Source of the DNA: an uncultured Spiribacter sp.
Lineage (GTDB): Bacteria > Pseudomonadota > Gammaproteobacteria > Nitrococcales > Nitrococcaceae
Length of the DNA: 64,000 bases
NCBI GenBank assembly: GCA_937884605.1
Contig: CALGDM010000013.1
Location: 1 to 64,000 of the forward strand
Direction of reading: 5' to 3'
In this document: positions 9,909 to 19,303 of the stretch, piece by piece
How positions within the stretch are numbered: the stretch's first letter is position 1
Layout: each line of letters starts with the position of its first letter
Notes under the pieces: model-generated
The model's input: only the letters and a program-made list of their open reading frames with translations
The model's database searches: none
Told to the model about the DNA's origin: nothing
Made by a program: the position numbers and the translations under genes

Positions 9909-12038
9909 TCAAGACACGGGGAATCGAGGTCCCGGTCCCAGCGGTTGCTGCCGGTCCGGGTCACGCGGGGTATGGGTGAGCGCGCTCAGCAGGGCGCGGA
10001 GCAGTTCATCGCGCTGTTGCATCAATGACTGCCAGCGCTCCGGTGACGGTTGGTGTGTCGCGTTGAGACAACGCAGCGCCTCATTGTGGATCGAACGGTG
10101 GAGGTCGCGGATACGGATGAGCGCGGATCGCCGCTCGCGATCGACGGGCGTCAGGGATGCCTCGGAGACTGGCTTGATGTTGGCATCCAGCCACTGCTGC
10201 AATGCTTGCTCCGCGCCCCATGCCGGCGGCACGGATTGATTCTGATAGAGGGCGTGCTCGACCTGACCGAGCCACTGCGAATAGGCGACAAGGGCGAACA
10301 CTGCGGGCATGTCGGCCGGTGTGACCGGCGCCATGGAGCGCCACTGCGCGGGGGGAGTCCATTGAGTCAGCCAGTCCACGAGGGCGGATGCTGGCATGGG
10401 CGGTGCAATGCCAAAACCCTGGGCGCGCTCGCAGCCAAGCGCGAGCAGCATTGTGCCGTGATCGAGCGTCTCGACGCCCTCGGCAATGGTCTGGCGAGCC
10501 AGTTTGCGGGCCAGGCTCTGGACACCATCGAGAATCGCCAGGTCATCGGGGTCATCGAGCATGTCACCGACAAACGTCCGATCAATCTTTAACTGCGGCG
10601 CGGGCAGATTCTTGAGGTAATTGAGGGTCGCGTAGCCGGTGCCGAAGTCATCCAGTGAGAATCCGATCCCCAGCCGCCGGCACGCGTCGATCACGGATCT
10701 GACTCGGGCGATATCGTCCAGGGCGCTGCTCTCGAGGACTTCCAGCTCGAGGTCGCCGGGTTGCAGGGTGGGATGCCGGGCCAGGCAGCGCTCGAGCTTA
10801 TCGATGAAGTCGGGTTGGGCGATCTGATAGCCATCGACATTAATGCTGACGGGCAGGGCATAGCCCTGCTCGCGCCACGCCACCACTTGCCGGGCGGCCG
10901 TCTCGAGCACCCAGTCACCGACTTCGACGCTTACTGGTGTGGCCTCGAGGGCGGGCAGGAAATCACCGGGCGGGAGCAGACCGTGGTCGGGATGCTGCCA
11001 GCGGATTAACGCCTCGGCGCCGATGACCCGGCCATCCGGTAGATGGACCTTGGGTTGGTAGTGCAGTGTGAATTCACGCCGGCCCAATGCTTGACGAACG
11101 GCGTCAATGGTCTCGTTCTGATCGCGCACCGCCGAGTCGTGGTCGGGGTCAAAGATCGCAATCCGGTTTTTGCCCGCCTGTTTGGCGGCGTACATGGCAT
11201 GGTCGGCCTGACGGATAAGCTGCTCCGCCTCGAGCGCCGCGGCCTGGGGGTAGAGCGCCAGCCCAATGCTGGCGGACGGTACGTTCGTCCGAGGCCGGCG
11301 AGCGGCTGAGCGCAGCGGCGCGCGATGGGCGCTGGCAATACGCCGCCGGGCCTCCTCGACATCGCGGACACCCTCGATGACAACGACAAACTCATCGCCG
11401 CCGACACGTGCCAGCATGTCGTCATCGCGCAGCGCGGTGGCAATGCGCCGGGCAATGCCGGCGAGGATCCGGTCACTCCGAGCAAAGCCATGGGTGTCAT
11501 TGACGGATTTGAAGTCATCGAGATCGATGTACGCGACGGCGAGCTGCTTGTCGGTCCCGTGATGACGATTCATGGCATGGCCGAGTGCTTCATTGAGCCG
11601 TAGCCGGTTTGGCAACCCCGTCAGCGGATCGTAGAGCGCGAGATGCTCGAGGCGCTGTTTGTCACGCGCCTGTTCGGTAATGTCAGTGACCGTCGTCGCT
11701 TTGTAGCGGCGTCCGTTGGGTAGAACGACGCGCGCGGCGGTGACCCAGACCTCACGCAGGGCGCCGTCCTTGCGAACGACCTGCCATTGCCCGGCGCTCT
11801 CGTTGCCACCCCGCAGGAAGGCATCGTGGATGCGCTCGGCGGCCGCCCGTCGATCAGCGGGCAAGACGACGGTGAAGGGCTTGCCGATCAGTTCGTCGGC
11901 GGTGTAGCCGTAGGTCTCGCAGTAGGCCTGATTAACCTTGACAAAGCGACGCTGCTCGTCGGTAACGCAGATACCGACGTCGGCGGAGTGATACACCGCC
12001 TCGAGTAGCGCGGATTCGTCCGATGCGTTCAGCCCCAT
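9909..12038 (-). CDS. PAS-GGDEF-EAL protein with an additional C-terminal helical domain
   Basis: PAS (VGICVTDEQRRFVKVNQAYCETYGYTADELIGKPF), ARVGGDEFVVVIEG, GAEALIRWQHP; start MGLNASDES. Confidence 0.9.
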   Translation of the reverse strand: MGLNASDESALLEAVYHSADVGICVTDEQRRFVKVNQAYCETYGYTADELIGKPFTVVLPADRRAAAERIHDAFLRGGNESAGQWQVVRKDGALREVWVTAARVVLPNGRRYKATTVTDITEQARDKQRLEHLALYDPLTGLPNRLRLNEALGHAMNRHHGTDKQLAVAYIDLDDFKSVNDTHGFARSDRILAGIARRIATALRDDDMLARVGGDEFVVVIEGVRDVEEARRRIASAHRAPLRSAARRPRTNVPSASIGLALYPQAAALEAEQLIRQADHAMYAAKQAGKNRIAIFDPDHDSAVRDQNETIDAVRQALGRREFTLHYQPKVHLPDGRVIGAEALIRWQHPDHGLLPPGDFLPALEATPVSVEVGDWVLETAARQVVAWREQGYALPVSINVDGYQIAQPDFIDKLERCLARHPTLQPGDLELEVLESSALDDIARVRSVIDACRRLGIGFSLDDFGTGYATLNYLKNLPAPQLKIDRTFVGDMLDDPDDLAILDGVQSLARKLARQTIAEGVETLDHGTMLLALGCERAQGFGIAPPMPASALVDWLTQWTPPAQWRSMAPVTPADMPAVFALVAYSQWLGQVEHALYQNQSVPPAWGAEQALQQWLDANIKPVSEASLTPVDRERRSALIRIRDLHRSIHNEALRCLNATHQPSPERWQSLMQQRDELLRALLSALTHTPRDPDRQQPLGPGPRFPVS

Positions 12039-12123
12039 AAGCGTACTTGGCCAGTCTCTCCTCCCGCGTCGACCCGCGCGGCTGTGTCGATGATATCGGA
12101 TTCGAGCAGCATTGAAATCTCTA

Positions 12124-12822
12124 TCAGTGCGAATCCCCCGGGGGTCGATCATCAACATCCGGCAGACCGCCGCGCAGGCTGCGTATCAGGCGCGGCAGAA
12201 AGGCCAGACTCGCGACCAGCGCCACCGCGATCAATAGCGCCTGCACGACATTCCCCCCACCCGTCAGCGCCTGGCGGCCGGCATGCCCGATCCACACATA
12301 GGCCAGCGCGCCCGGTGCCATCGCAACCATCGAGGTCAGCACGTAGACGCGCAAGCCGATGCGCGTCAGTCCGAGCATGTAGTTGAGCAGATTGAAGGGG
12401 ACCAGCGGAACCAGCCGCATCAGCGCGACAAAGCGCCAGCCCTCGCGATCGATACCGGCCTGGAGGCGATTCAGCCGGGCGCCGCTGCGCCGCTCGACGG
12501 CAGGGCCCAGGCCATGCCGGGCGGCGACGAAGGCAAGCGTCGCGCCGGCGGTGGCACCGATCAGGCTGTAGAAAGTGCCCCAGACCGGCCCGAACAACGC
12601 GCCGCCACTAATGGTGAAGACCAGGCCGGGCAAAAACGCCACCGTCCCGAGGGCATAGGCCGCGACAAAGCCCAGTCCTGCCCATGGCCCAAGCCCGCTG
12701 AGCCAGGCCGCGATGGCCTCGCGGCTGATCTGGTCACGGATCGTGATACCGACGATGATGATTGCGATGACCGTACCGACCAGCAGCCAGCGCCGGGTCA
12801 TGGCAACACTCGGTGGAGCCAT
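12124..12822 (-). CDS. TVP38/TMEM64 (DedA-superfamily) membrane protein
   Basis: Multi-TM with GFVAAYALGTVAFLPGLVFTISGGALFGPVWGTFYSLIGATAGATLAF. Confidence 0.88.
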   Translation of the reverse strand: MAPPSVAMTRRWLLVGTVIAIIIVGITIRDQISREAIAAWLSGLGPWAGLGFVAAYALGTVAFLPGLVFTISGGALFGPVWGTFYSLIGATAGATLAFVAARHGLGPAVERRSGARLNRLQAGIDREGWRFVALMRLVPLVPFNLLNYMLGLTRIGLRVYVLTSMVAMAPGALAYVWIGHAGRQALTGGGNVVQALLIAVALVASLAFLPRLIRSLRGGLPDVDDRPPGDSH

Positions 12823-14225
12823 CGAACCGCGCGCCGCGTGCGCGGCGAGAACAGGGATGGGGCATAGTAGGCGCCTGCCGCGCGTTTGATGATCTGCGCC
12901 AGGGTCGGATAGGCGTGCACCATCCCGGCGATGCGCCGAAGCGGCACCTTCTCGGCAATGGCCAGGCCCAGTTCGTGGATGATCTCACCGGCATGGGGCG
13001 CCAGCAGGCTGGCACCGATGATCCGGCCCCGGTGGATCAGCAACTGCAGTTCGCCGGTGGATTCGCCATCGGCGATGGCGCGATCCACATCCGCCAGGTC
13101 AAAGCCGACCCTGTCGTATCGCAAGCCGGCATCATCCGCCGTGGCCTGAGTCATCCCGACGTGGGCGAGCGCCGGGTCGGTGTAGGTCACCCAAGGGGTG
13201 GCGCTGTAGTCGACTTTTCGTGGCAGGCGAAAAATGGCGTTGCTGATGATGATCCCGGCCTGGTACTCGGCCATGTGGGTAAATGGCAGTGGACCGGCGC
13301 AGTCGCCAATGGCGTAGATATGCCGCTGGCGGGTTCGCAGGCGCCGATCCACGGCGAGGGTGCCATCGGCGTTGATGGCGAGCCCCGCCGCCTGGGGATT
13401 GATGGACTGGGTATTGGCCCGCCGACCGGTGGCGACGAGCACGCGATCAAAGCCGATGGTCTCGGGCCCGGCGCCGGCCTCCAGGTCGAGCAGCGCACCG
13501 TCGTGATCCTGCTGCGCCCGGGTCACCGTGGTGTTCAAACGCAGGTCGATCCCCTCGTCGCGCAGGTGCTCGCCCAGCGTGTGCGCAAGGGCGGGCTCGT
13601 CGCGGGGCAATATCCGGGGGCCGGTCTCGATCAACGTCACATGGCTGCCGAGTCGGGCAAACGCCTGGGCCAGTTCCGTGCCGATGGGCCCACCCCCGAT
13701 CACCGCCAGGCGATCGGGCAGGTCGCGTTCGTCAAAAACGCTTTGGTGGGTCAGATAGGGGATTGTTTCCAACCCGGGAATGGCGGGAATGACAGGGCTT
13801 GAGCCGGTGGCAATCACAAACCGCCGGCCGCGGACTGCCTGGCCCTTGACCAAAACGGTCTCGCGATCACGAAAAGCCGCCTCGCCAAACCGCACATCGA
13901 CGCCGTAGCCGCGAAAACGCGCCGGGTCGTCATGCTGCTGAATCTGGGCAATGACGGCGCGAACCCGATCCATGACGGCACCCAGATCAGTGGCCGGCGC
14001 TGCCGCGTCAATCCCAAACGCCGGTGCCTGCCGCACGGCCTGAGCGACGGCGGCGCTACGGATCAGGGCCTTGCTGGGGACACAGCCCGAGTGCAGGCAG
14101 TCACCGCCCAGTGCCGATTCGCGCTCGATAAGCACGACATCCAGGCCGAGTTGCCCGGCGACGCTGGCAGTGATCAACCCGCCGACACCTCCGCCGATGA
14201 TGACCAGATCGTGGGCGTTGCGCAT
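12798..14225 (-). CDS. FAD-dependent pyridine nucleotide-disulfide oxidoreductase (mercuric-reductase-like, no C-terminal Cys pair)
   Basis: GGGVGGLITA FAD motif, redox GGDCLHSGCVPSKAL, NAD-binding GGGPIGTELAQ. Confidence 0.92.
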   Translation of the reverse strand: MRNAHDLVIIGGGVGGLITASVAGQLGLDVVLIERESALGGDCLHSGCVPSKALIRSAAVAQAVRQAPAFGIDAAAPATDLGAVMDRVRAVIAQIQQHDDPARFRGYGVDVRFGEAAFRDRETVLVKGQAVRGRRFVIATGSSPVIPAIPGLETIPYLTHQSVFDERDLPDRLAVIGGGPIGTELAQAFARLGSHVTLIETGPRILPRDEPALAHTLGEHLRDEGIDLRLNTTVTRAQQDHDGALLDLEAGAGPETIGFDRVLVATGRRANTQSINPQAAGLAINADGTLAVDRRLRTRQRHIYAIGDCAGPLPFTHMAEYQAGIIISNAIFRLPRKVDYSATPWVTYTDPALAHVGMTQATADDAGLRYDRVGFDLADVDRAIADGESTGELQLLIHRGRIIGASLLAPHAGEIIHELGLAIAEKVPLRRIAGMVHAYPTLAQIIKRAAGAYYAPSLFSPRTRRAVRWLHRVLP

Positions 14226-14228
14226 GAT

Positions 14229-14879
14229 TCATGACTCCGGGAGTAGTCGTAGGGTGCCGTATAGGGCTTCGGCGCGATCACCGGTGTTGTCACAGTCGGT
14301 CATCAGCGCCAGCCCATCAATACGGTCAATGGCACGGTCATGCAAACGGGCGAAGTCCTCGCGCAGATTGCGGCGGTGGACACGCCAGCCATCGTTGCCG
14401 GTGCTGGCACCGTCCAGAGAGTCGACAACCACCATCCGGGCCTGACTGGCGAAGGCGTTGGGCCATTGCTCGCCCGGCTGGGCGCGGGTACTGGTGACGT
14501 AGTTGATCGCGCGTGTCCGCCAGCGCAGGATCGGATGTTCGTCGACGGCGTAGAGCCTGGCGGCATAGTCGTCACCGGACTGGCGGCGCGGGTCGCCGGT
14601 TGCCACCGGATCCAGCACGCGCCAGCGCCACTCGATGATGGGGGTTTTGTCCAGATCGATCGCCTCCGGATAGACAAGCCCCGAGGCGGTGCCGTCCTCG
14701 CAGACCGCCCGCACTGCGGTGCCCTCGGCCGTTGAAGCGAGTGCATAGTCGGTTTCACCGGCAAAGGCATGGGGCTGCCAGTCGATGATCCGCTCAGGCG
14801 GCAGGCGCACTTCTGCCGTTGGCGCTTGCGCCATCACAGCGCCCATTGCCAGCACAACGATGCCGATCCCGCGGATCAT
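14229..14879 (-). CDS. DUF3047 family exported protein
   Basis: N-terminal signal-like segment and [29 protein letters not shown] pattern. Confidence 0.8.
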   Translation of the reverse strand: MIRGIGIVVLAMGAVMAQAPTAEVRLPPERIIDWQPHAFAGETDYALASTAEGTAVRAVCEDGTASGLVYPEAIDLDKTPIIEWRWRVLDPVATGDPRRQSGDDYAARLYAVDEHPILRWRTRAINYVTSTRAQPGEQWPNAFASQARMVVVDSLDGASTGNDGWRVHRRNLREDFARLHDRAIDRIDGLALMTDCDNTGDRAEALYGTLRLLPES

Positions 14880-16762
14880 TGCGCCTCGGCGGGTTTGTCC
14901 AGCCAGTCGGTCTCGAAGGCGGCCGCATTCATCGGCCGGGCGAGTAGAAATCCCTGCGCCACCTCGCAGTGGCGATCCCGCAGCCAGTCGAATTGCGATT
15001 GGGTCTCGACGCCCTCGGCGACCACCGTGAGCTCGAGTTGCCGCGCAAGCTCCAGGGTGGCGCGCAGGATGGCGCGAGCCTTGCCCTCATCGGTGTCGAT
15101 GGAGCGGATGAAACTCTGATCAATCTTGAGCGCATTGAGCGGCAGCTTCTGGACATAGCGCAGCGATGAGTGGCCCGTGCCAAAGTCGTCCAGGGCCAGC
15201 GACACGCCGGCGGCGTGGAAAATCTGTAGATTACTCAGGCCGGTTTCCGAGTCCTCGAGGGCCTCGGATTCGGTGATTTCTACAGTCAGCATGGCCGGAT
15301 CGGCATTATGCGCCGCGAGCCGATCGAGGATCTCCCGGGCGGTCCCCTCCATCATCAGGCTGAGCACCGAGAGGTTGACCGAGAGCTTGAAGTCATGGCC
15401 CCGGCGCTGCCAGGCGGCGAGCTGGGCCGACGCCTGATCAAACACCCACCCGTCAAGCTTGCGCACCAGTCCGGCGGCCTCGGCCACGGGAACAAATTCA
15501 CCCGGGCTGATGCTGCCGAGTTCCGGATGCTCCCAGCGCAACAGCACTTCGGCGCCACAGAGTTGGCCATCGCGGAGGTGGCATTGCGGCTGATAGGCAA
15601 GCCAAAGGCCTTCGGGCGCGTCGAGTTCGCGTTGCAGGGCCTGGGTCAGACCGGCACGGCGATCAAACACCTCGCGCATCTGCGCGTCAAAACTGATCGC
15701 CTGGTTGCGGCCCTGACGCTTGGCGGACTCCATTGCAATTTCGGCGTTTTGTATCAGCTCTCTCGGTGTCATGCCGTCGCCGGGCGCCCACACCACCCCC
15801 GCGCTCATCGTGGTCAGCACCGCATAGGAATCGACGCCGTGGGGCTGCTTGGCCGCCTGGAGCAATTCGTCCGCCCGGGTCATGACATCGGTCTGGCCGC
15901 TTGGCGGCAGTACAATCACGAATTCATCGCCCGCCACACGGGCCATCACTTCCGTCGGCTTTTTGGCCGATGACAGGCGCTGCGCCAGCGAACGCAGCAC
16001 CGCATCGCCGGCGGCATAGCCGAGGGTGCCATTGATGTTCTTCAGGTTATCGATATCCATTGAAATGAGCGCAAACGACTCGCCACTCTTCTCGGCCGCC
16101 GCCAGACGCGACTCGACGGCCTCGGTCAGGCTGAGCCGACTGCCGATGCCAGTCAGCGTATCGGTCCGGGAAAGGCGCGCGAGGCGTTCCTTCTTTTGCA
16201 CGGATTCGTCAATACCCGCTTCCATCCAGCGCGCCAGCGAAGCGCCCACGAGGTTGACCAGCACCAACGCCGGAGCGGCCGCGAGCCCACCAGCGAGCGC
16301 GCCAGCCGGAAAGAAGAATATCGTCACCAGCGCCAGCGACAGGAACAGCCCGAACCCGATATAGGTCCAGGGCGCGCGCAGCGTGAATCGCGCCTCGACT
16401 AAGCGCCAGGTCAGCCCGACCAGCGTGGCGATTGTCAGCGTTGCCACCCCCACCGCAGCGCCGGGGCCGCCGATGATGATCCGCGCCGGCACCGTCACGA
16501 TCAACGCTGCGCCCGCGCCACGCCAGCCGCCCAGCAATCCGGCAAAGCCCATGAGCAGGATACGGGCATCGATCAATACGCCGGGCTGGATTTCCACCGG
16601 CTGGAGCATCAACAGGACGGTTCCCAGGCCCAGCATGGCGCCCAGCACGAGCGTCTGCATGGGCATGCTGGCGAACCGGCTGCGGAGATGGTGGTAGTGG
16701 ATCAGCACCACCGCTGCAAAAGTCACCAGCCCCAGCAGGGCGGCCGGCAGTGCGGCTAGCAC
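14876..16762 (-). CDS. 5TM-sensor (5TMR-LYT-like) GGDEF-EAL membrane protein (variant AGDEF / EVL)
   Basis: Hydrophobic N-terminus with several TM segments, [28 protein letters not shown]. Confidence 0.88.
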   Translation of the reverse strand: MLAALPAALLGLVTFAAVVLIHYHHLRSRFASMPMQTLVLGAMLGLGTVLLMLQPVEIQPGVLIDARILLMGFAGLLGGWRGAGAALIVTVPARIIIGGPGAAVGVATLTIATLVGLTWRLVEARFTLRAPWTYIGFGLFLSLALVTIFFFPAGALAGGLAAAPALVLVNLVGASLARWMEAGIDESVQKKERLARLSRTDTLTGIGSRLSLTEAVESRLAAAEKSGESFALISMDIDNLKNINGTLGYAAGDAVLRSLAQRLSSAKKPTEVMARVAGDEFVIVLPPSGQTDVMTRADELLQAAKQPHGVDSYAVLTTMSAGVVWAPGDGMTPRELIQNAEIAMESAKRQGRNQAISFDAQMREVFDRRAGLTQALQRELDAPEGLWLAYQPQCHLRDGQLCGAEVLLRWEHPELGSISPGEFVPVAEAAGLVRKLDGWVFDQASAQLAAWQRRGHDFKLSVNLSVLSLMMEGTAREILDRLAAHNADPAMLTVEITESEALEDSETGLSNLQIFHAAGVSLALDDFGTGHSSLRYVQKLPLNALKIDQSFIRSIDTDEGKARAILRATLELARQLELTVVAEGVETQSQFDWLRDRHCEVAQGFLLARPMNAAAFETDWLDKPAEAQ

Positions 16763-16883
16763 TATGGCGTGACTCGGGTGGGAATGACCGGATCTGTCCG
16801 CGTCGCGGGCAATGCTTTCATGAATCTGCCTCTGCTGCTCGTCGGTCAGTGTAACGTCCGAGTCGGCCGATCGTTGAGACCGA

Positions 16884-18113
16884 TCATTCGTCGTCTTTGA
16901 TCAGCTCGGTGTTGACCACCACCTCGGATTCGAGTGTCCGATGGACAGGGCATTTATCAGCAATCTCCAGAAGCTGCTGACGTTCTTCGGCGCTCAGTTT
17001 GCCCGCCAGACTGATGCGGCGGTGGAACACATCAATGCGTGCACCCCCCTCGCCGCAGTGCTCGCAGTCCGTGCGGTGTTCCTTGTCGTGCGTCACGTCG
17101 GTGTAGACATGCTCTAGCGGCATGTTCTTGCGTCGGGCAACCATTCGGATGGTCATGCTGGTGCAGGCACCCAGGCCGGCGGCGACGAGTTGGTACGGTG
17201 AGGGCCCGCGATCCGTACCCCCGAGCTTGACCGGTTCATCGGCCGTGAGCATGTGTTTGCCGGAGATGTTGACGTCCTGGCGGAAGCCCTTCGGGCCGGC
17301 CTCCGAGACGCGAGTCACCCCCTCGGGGGCTCCGGTGGGCGGTGTCTCGGCCGCCAGTTCCACGTAACGGGTCGACCACGCCCCAATGACATCGGCGGCG
17401 TATTCGGCATCCTCGGCGCGTGTAATCAGGTGATCGGCGTCATCGAGCGTGATGAAGCTCTTCGGGTGCATCGCCCCCTGGAATATCTCGGCGGCATTGC
17501 GGATGCCCACCGTGGTGTCGTGGGGCGAATGCAGGACAAGCAGCGCGGCATCCATATGCTTCAACGCCTCGTCCAGCTTCGCCTCGGTGATATCCTCCAG
17601 AAACTGGCGGCGGATGCGGAACGGCCGCCCGGCCAGATCCACTTCGGCTTCGCCCGTCTCGCGAATCACATCGAGCTGCGCGGCGAAGTTCTTCGAGACA
17701 TGAGCCGGATCCGCCGGCGCACCGATGGTGACCACGGCGCGCGCTCCCTCGATCTGAGGCGCCGCCTTGATGACGGCCGCACCACCGAGGGAGTGGCCGA
17801 TGAGTAGCTGTGGGTCGGCGACATGGTCGCGCAGGTAGTCGGCGGCGAGCCGCAGATCCTCCACGTTGGAGGTGAAATTCGTGTTGGCGAACTCGCCCTC
17901 GGAGTGCCCGAGCCCGGTGAAATCGAAACGCAGAACGGCAATACCCTGCGCGGCCAACCGCCCGGCGATCCGTCGCGCGGCGGGGATGTCCTTCGAGCAG
18001 GTGAAGCAATGTGCGAACAGTGCCGCCCCCCGTACGGGGCCATCCGGCAGGTCCAGGCGAGCGTTGAGGGTGTCGCCACTGTGTCCGCTGAAAGTGATTT
18101 TTTTCGTGTTCAT
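16884..18113 (-). CDS. Bifunctional alpha/beta hydrolase - OsmC family protein
   Basis: [13 protein letters not shown] nucleophile elbow; C-terminal OsmC-like ([15 protein letters not shown] ... [10 protein letters not shown]). Confidence 0.9.
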   Translation of the reverse strand: MNTKKITFSGHSGDTLNARLDLPDGPVRGAALFAHCFTCSKDIPAARRIAGRLAAQGIAVLRFDFTGLGHSEGEFANTNFTSNVEDLRLAADYLRDHVADPQLLIGHSLGGAAVIKAAPQIEGARAVVTIGAPADPAHVSKNFAAQLDVIRETGEAEVDLAGRPFRIRRQFLEDITEAKLDEALKHMDAALLVLHSPHDTTVGIRNAAEIFQGAMHPKSFITLDDADHLITRAEDAEYAADVIGAWSTRYVELAAETPPTGAPEGVTRVSEAGPKGFRQDVNISGKHMLTADEPVKLGGTDRGPSPYQLVAAGLGACTSMTIRMVARRKNMPLEHVYTDVTHDKEHRTDCEHCGEGGARIDVFHRRISLAGKLSAEERQQLLEIADKCPVHRTLESEVVVNTELIKDDE

Positions 18114-18163
18114 TCTCTATTGCCTCTCCTGTCGGGGATCTGTTCGGTAGAGGGGCGGCCCGC

Positions 18164-18751
18164 TCAGGCCTGGCGCAAAGCCGTCGCCGTGTTGATGAGT
18201 TGCGCGATAATGCCTTCGAGCGCGTCGCGATGGTGCGTGTCAATGAGTTGGCCGTCGGCATCGAATGTATTCGGAGCGCCGGCGATGGCGAGCTGCTGGG
18301 GCACGACGTGCATGCCGATATTGCCGAGCAGCATGCGCAGGGGCACGAGCCCGCGCAGGCCACCTAATCCACCCGGCGAGCCGGCGGCAATCGCCGCCAC
18401 CTTGCCCTTGTAGGCCACCAGCGGTGGTTCATCGGCCGAGGCCCGTCGTGAGATCCAGTCGATGGTGTTTTTCAGCAGCGGTGAGAGGGAGCTGTTGTAC
18501 TCCGGCGAGGCGATGAACAATCCATCGCTGGCGCGGAAGATGGCCTTCAGCTCGACTGCCGCCTCGGGCAATCCCTCCCGGTCCTCCAGGTCACCGTCGT
18601 ACAGCGGCATGGGGTAGTCCCGCAGGTCGAGGAAGGTTGTCTTCGCGCCGGCCGCCTCCGCCATGGCAGCGGCTGCATGAGCGATCTTCTTGTTGACGGA
18701 GTCCTCACGAGCGCTGCCCGCGAGGAAGGTCAGGGATGGGGGGTTGGACAT
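18164..18751 (-). CDS. NADPH-dependent FMN reductase
   Basis: LAGSAREDSVNKKI, SPEYNSSLSPLLKNTIDWISR, SPGGLGGLRGL. Confidence 0.92.
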   Translation of the reverse strand: MSNPPSLTFLAGSAREDSVNKKIAHAAAAMAEAAGAKTTFLDLRDYPMPLYDGDLEDREGLPEAAVELKAIFRASDGLFIASPEYNSSLSPLLKNTIDWISRRASADEPPLVAYKGKVAAIAAGSPGGLGGLRGLVPLRMLLGNIGMHVVPQQLAIAGAPNTFDADGQLIDTHHRDALEGIIAQLINTATALRQA

Positions 18752-19165
18752 AATGCTATCGCTCCGATTGTCGAGACGCGCTCGGGGTTATGATCCGCTT
18801 TCAGCCTATCAGCAGGAGTCCTGCCCGAATGCATTCAGATCCATCCTGCAGAGGATCATTTCCGACGAGGCCTCCCGATACGCAATCAAGTAGTGATCCT
18901 GCATTTGAAGACAGATCGGATAGCTACCGGAGGAATCGTTGAGCCGCGACGATCGCTACGCTCACTGCAACCGCGGTGGTCAATCTGGGTCATCTGCCAG
19001 CTGTTTTGGTCTGGCTTGGCCCAACGCTTTTGCTGGCCCCTGTCATCACCTGGTGGATTCACAGAGTGAACCGGTCTGACAGTCAGACGGAGCCTGTTCG
19101 GTGAAACTTCCCATTCTCCCTTTGGCAACGGCGAGCAATCCGGCTATACTCTCGCCCCTGACGAC

Positions 19166-19242
19166 AGGCGCGTAGCTCAGTAGGTTAGAGCACCACCTTG
19201 ACATGGTGGGGGTCGGTGGTTCGAATCCACTCGCGCCTACCA
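19166..19242 (+). tRNA. tRNA-Val (anticodon GAC), CCA encoded
   Basis: AGGCGCG/CGCGCCT acceptor stem, CCACC-TTGACAT-GGTGG anticodon arm, GGTGG-TTCGAAT-CCACT T arm, ACCA end. Confidence 0.96.
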
Positions 19243-19303
19243 CATCCTGTCCGCTTATCAATGCAAGTGGCCTTTGGTATGGGTCACCACTGTGGAGTCC
19301 GCA

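Noticed and set aside
12798-14225. merA (mercuric reductase) annotation
   Set aside because: No C-terminal vicinal Cys pair and no mer operon context.
19243-19303. Possible structured thrS leader (AGTGG...CCACT)
   Set aside because: Short stem with a long loop; no clear tRNA-Thr mimicry or T-box features.
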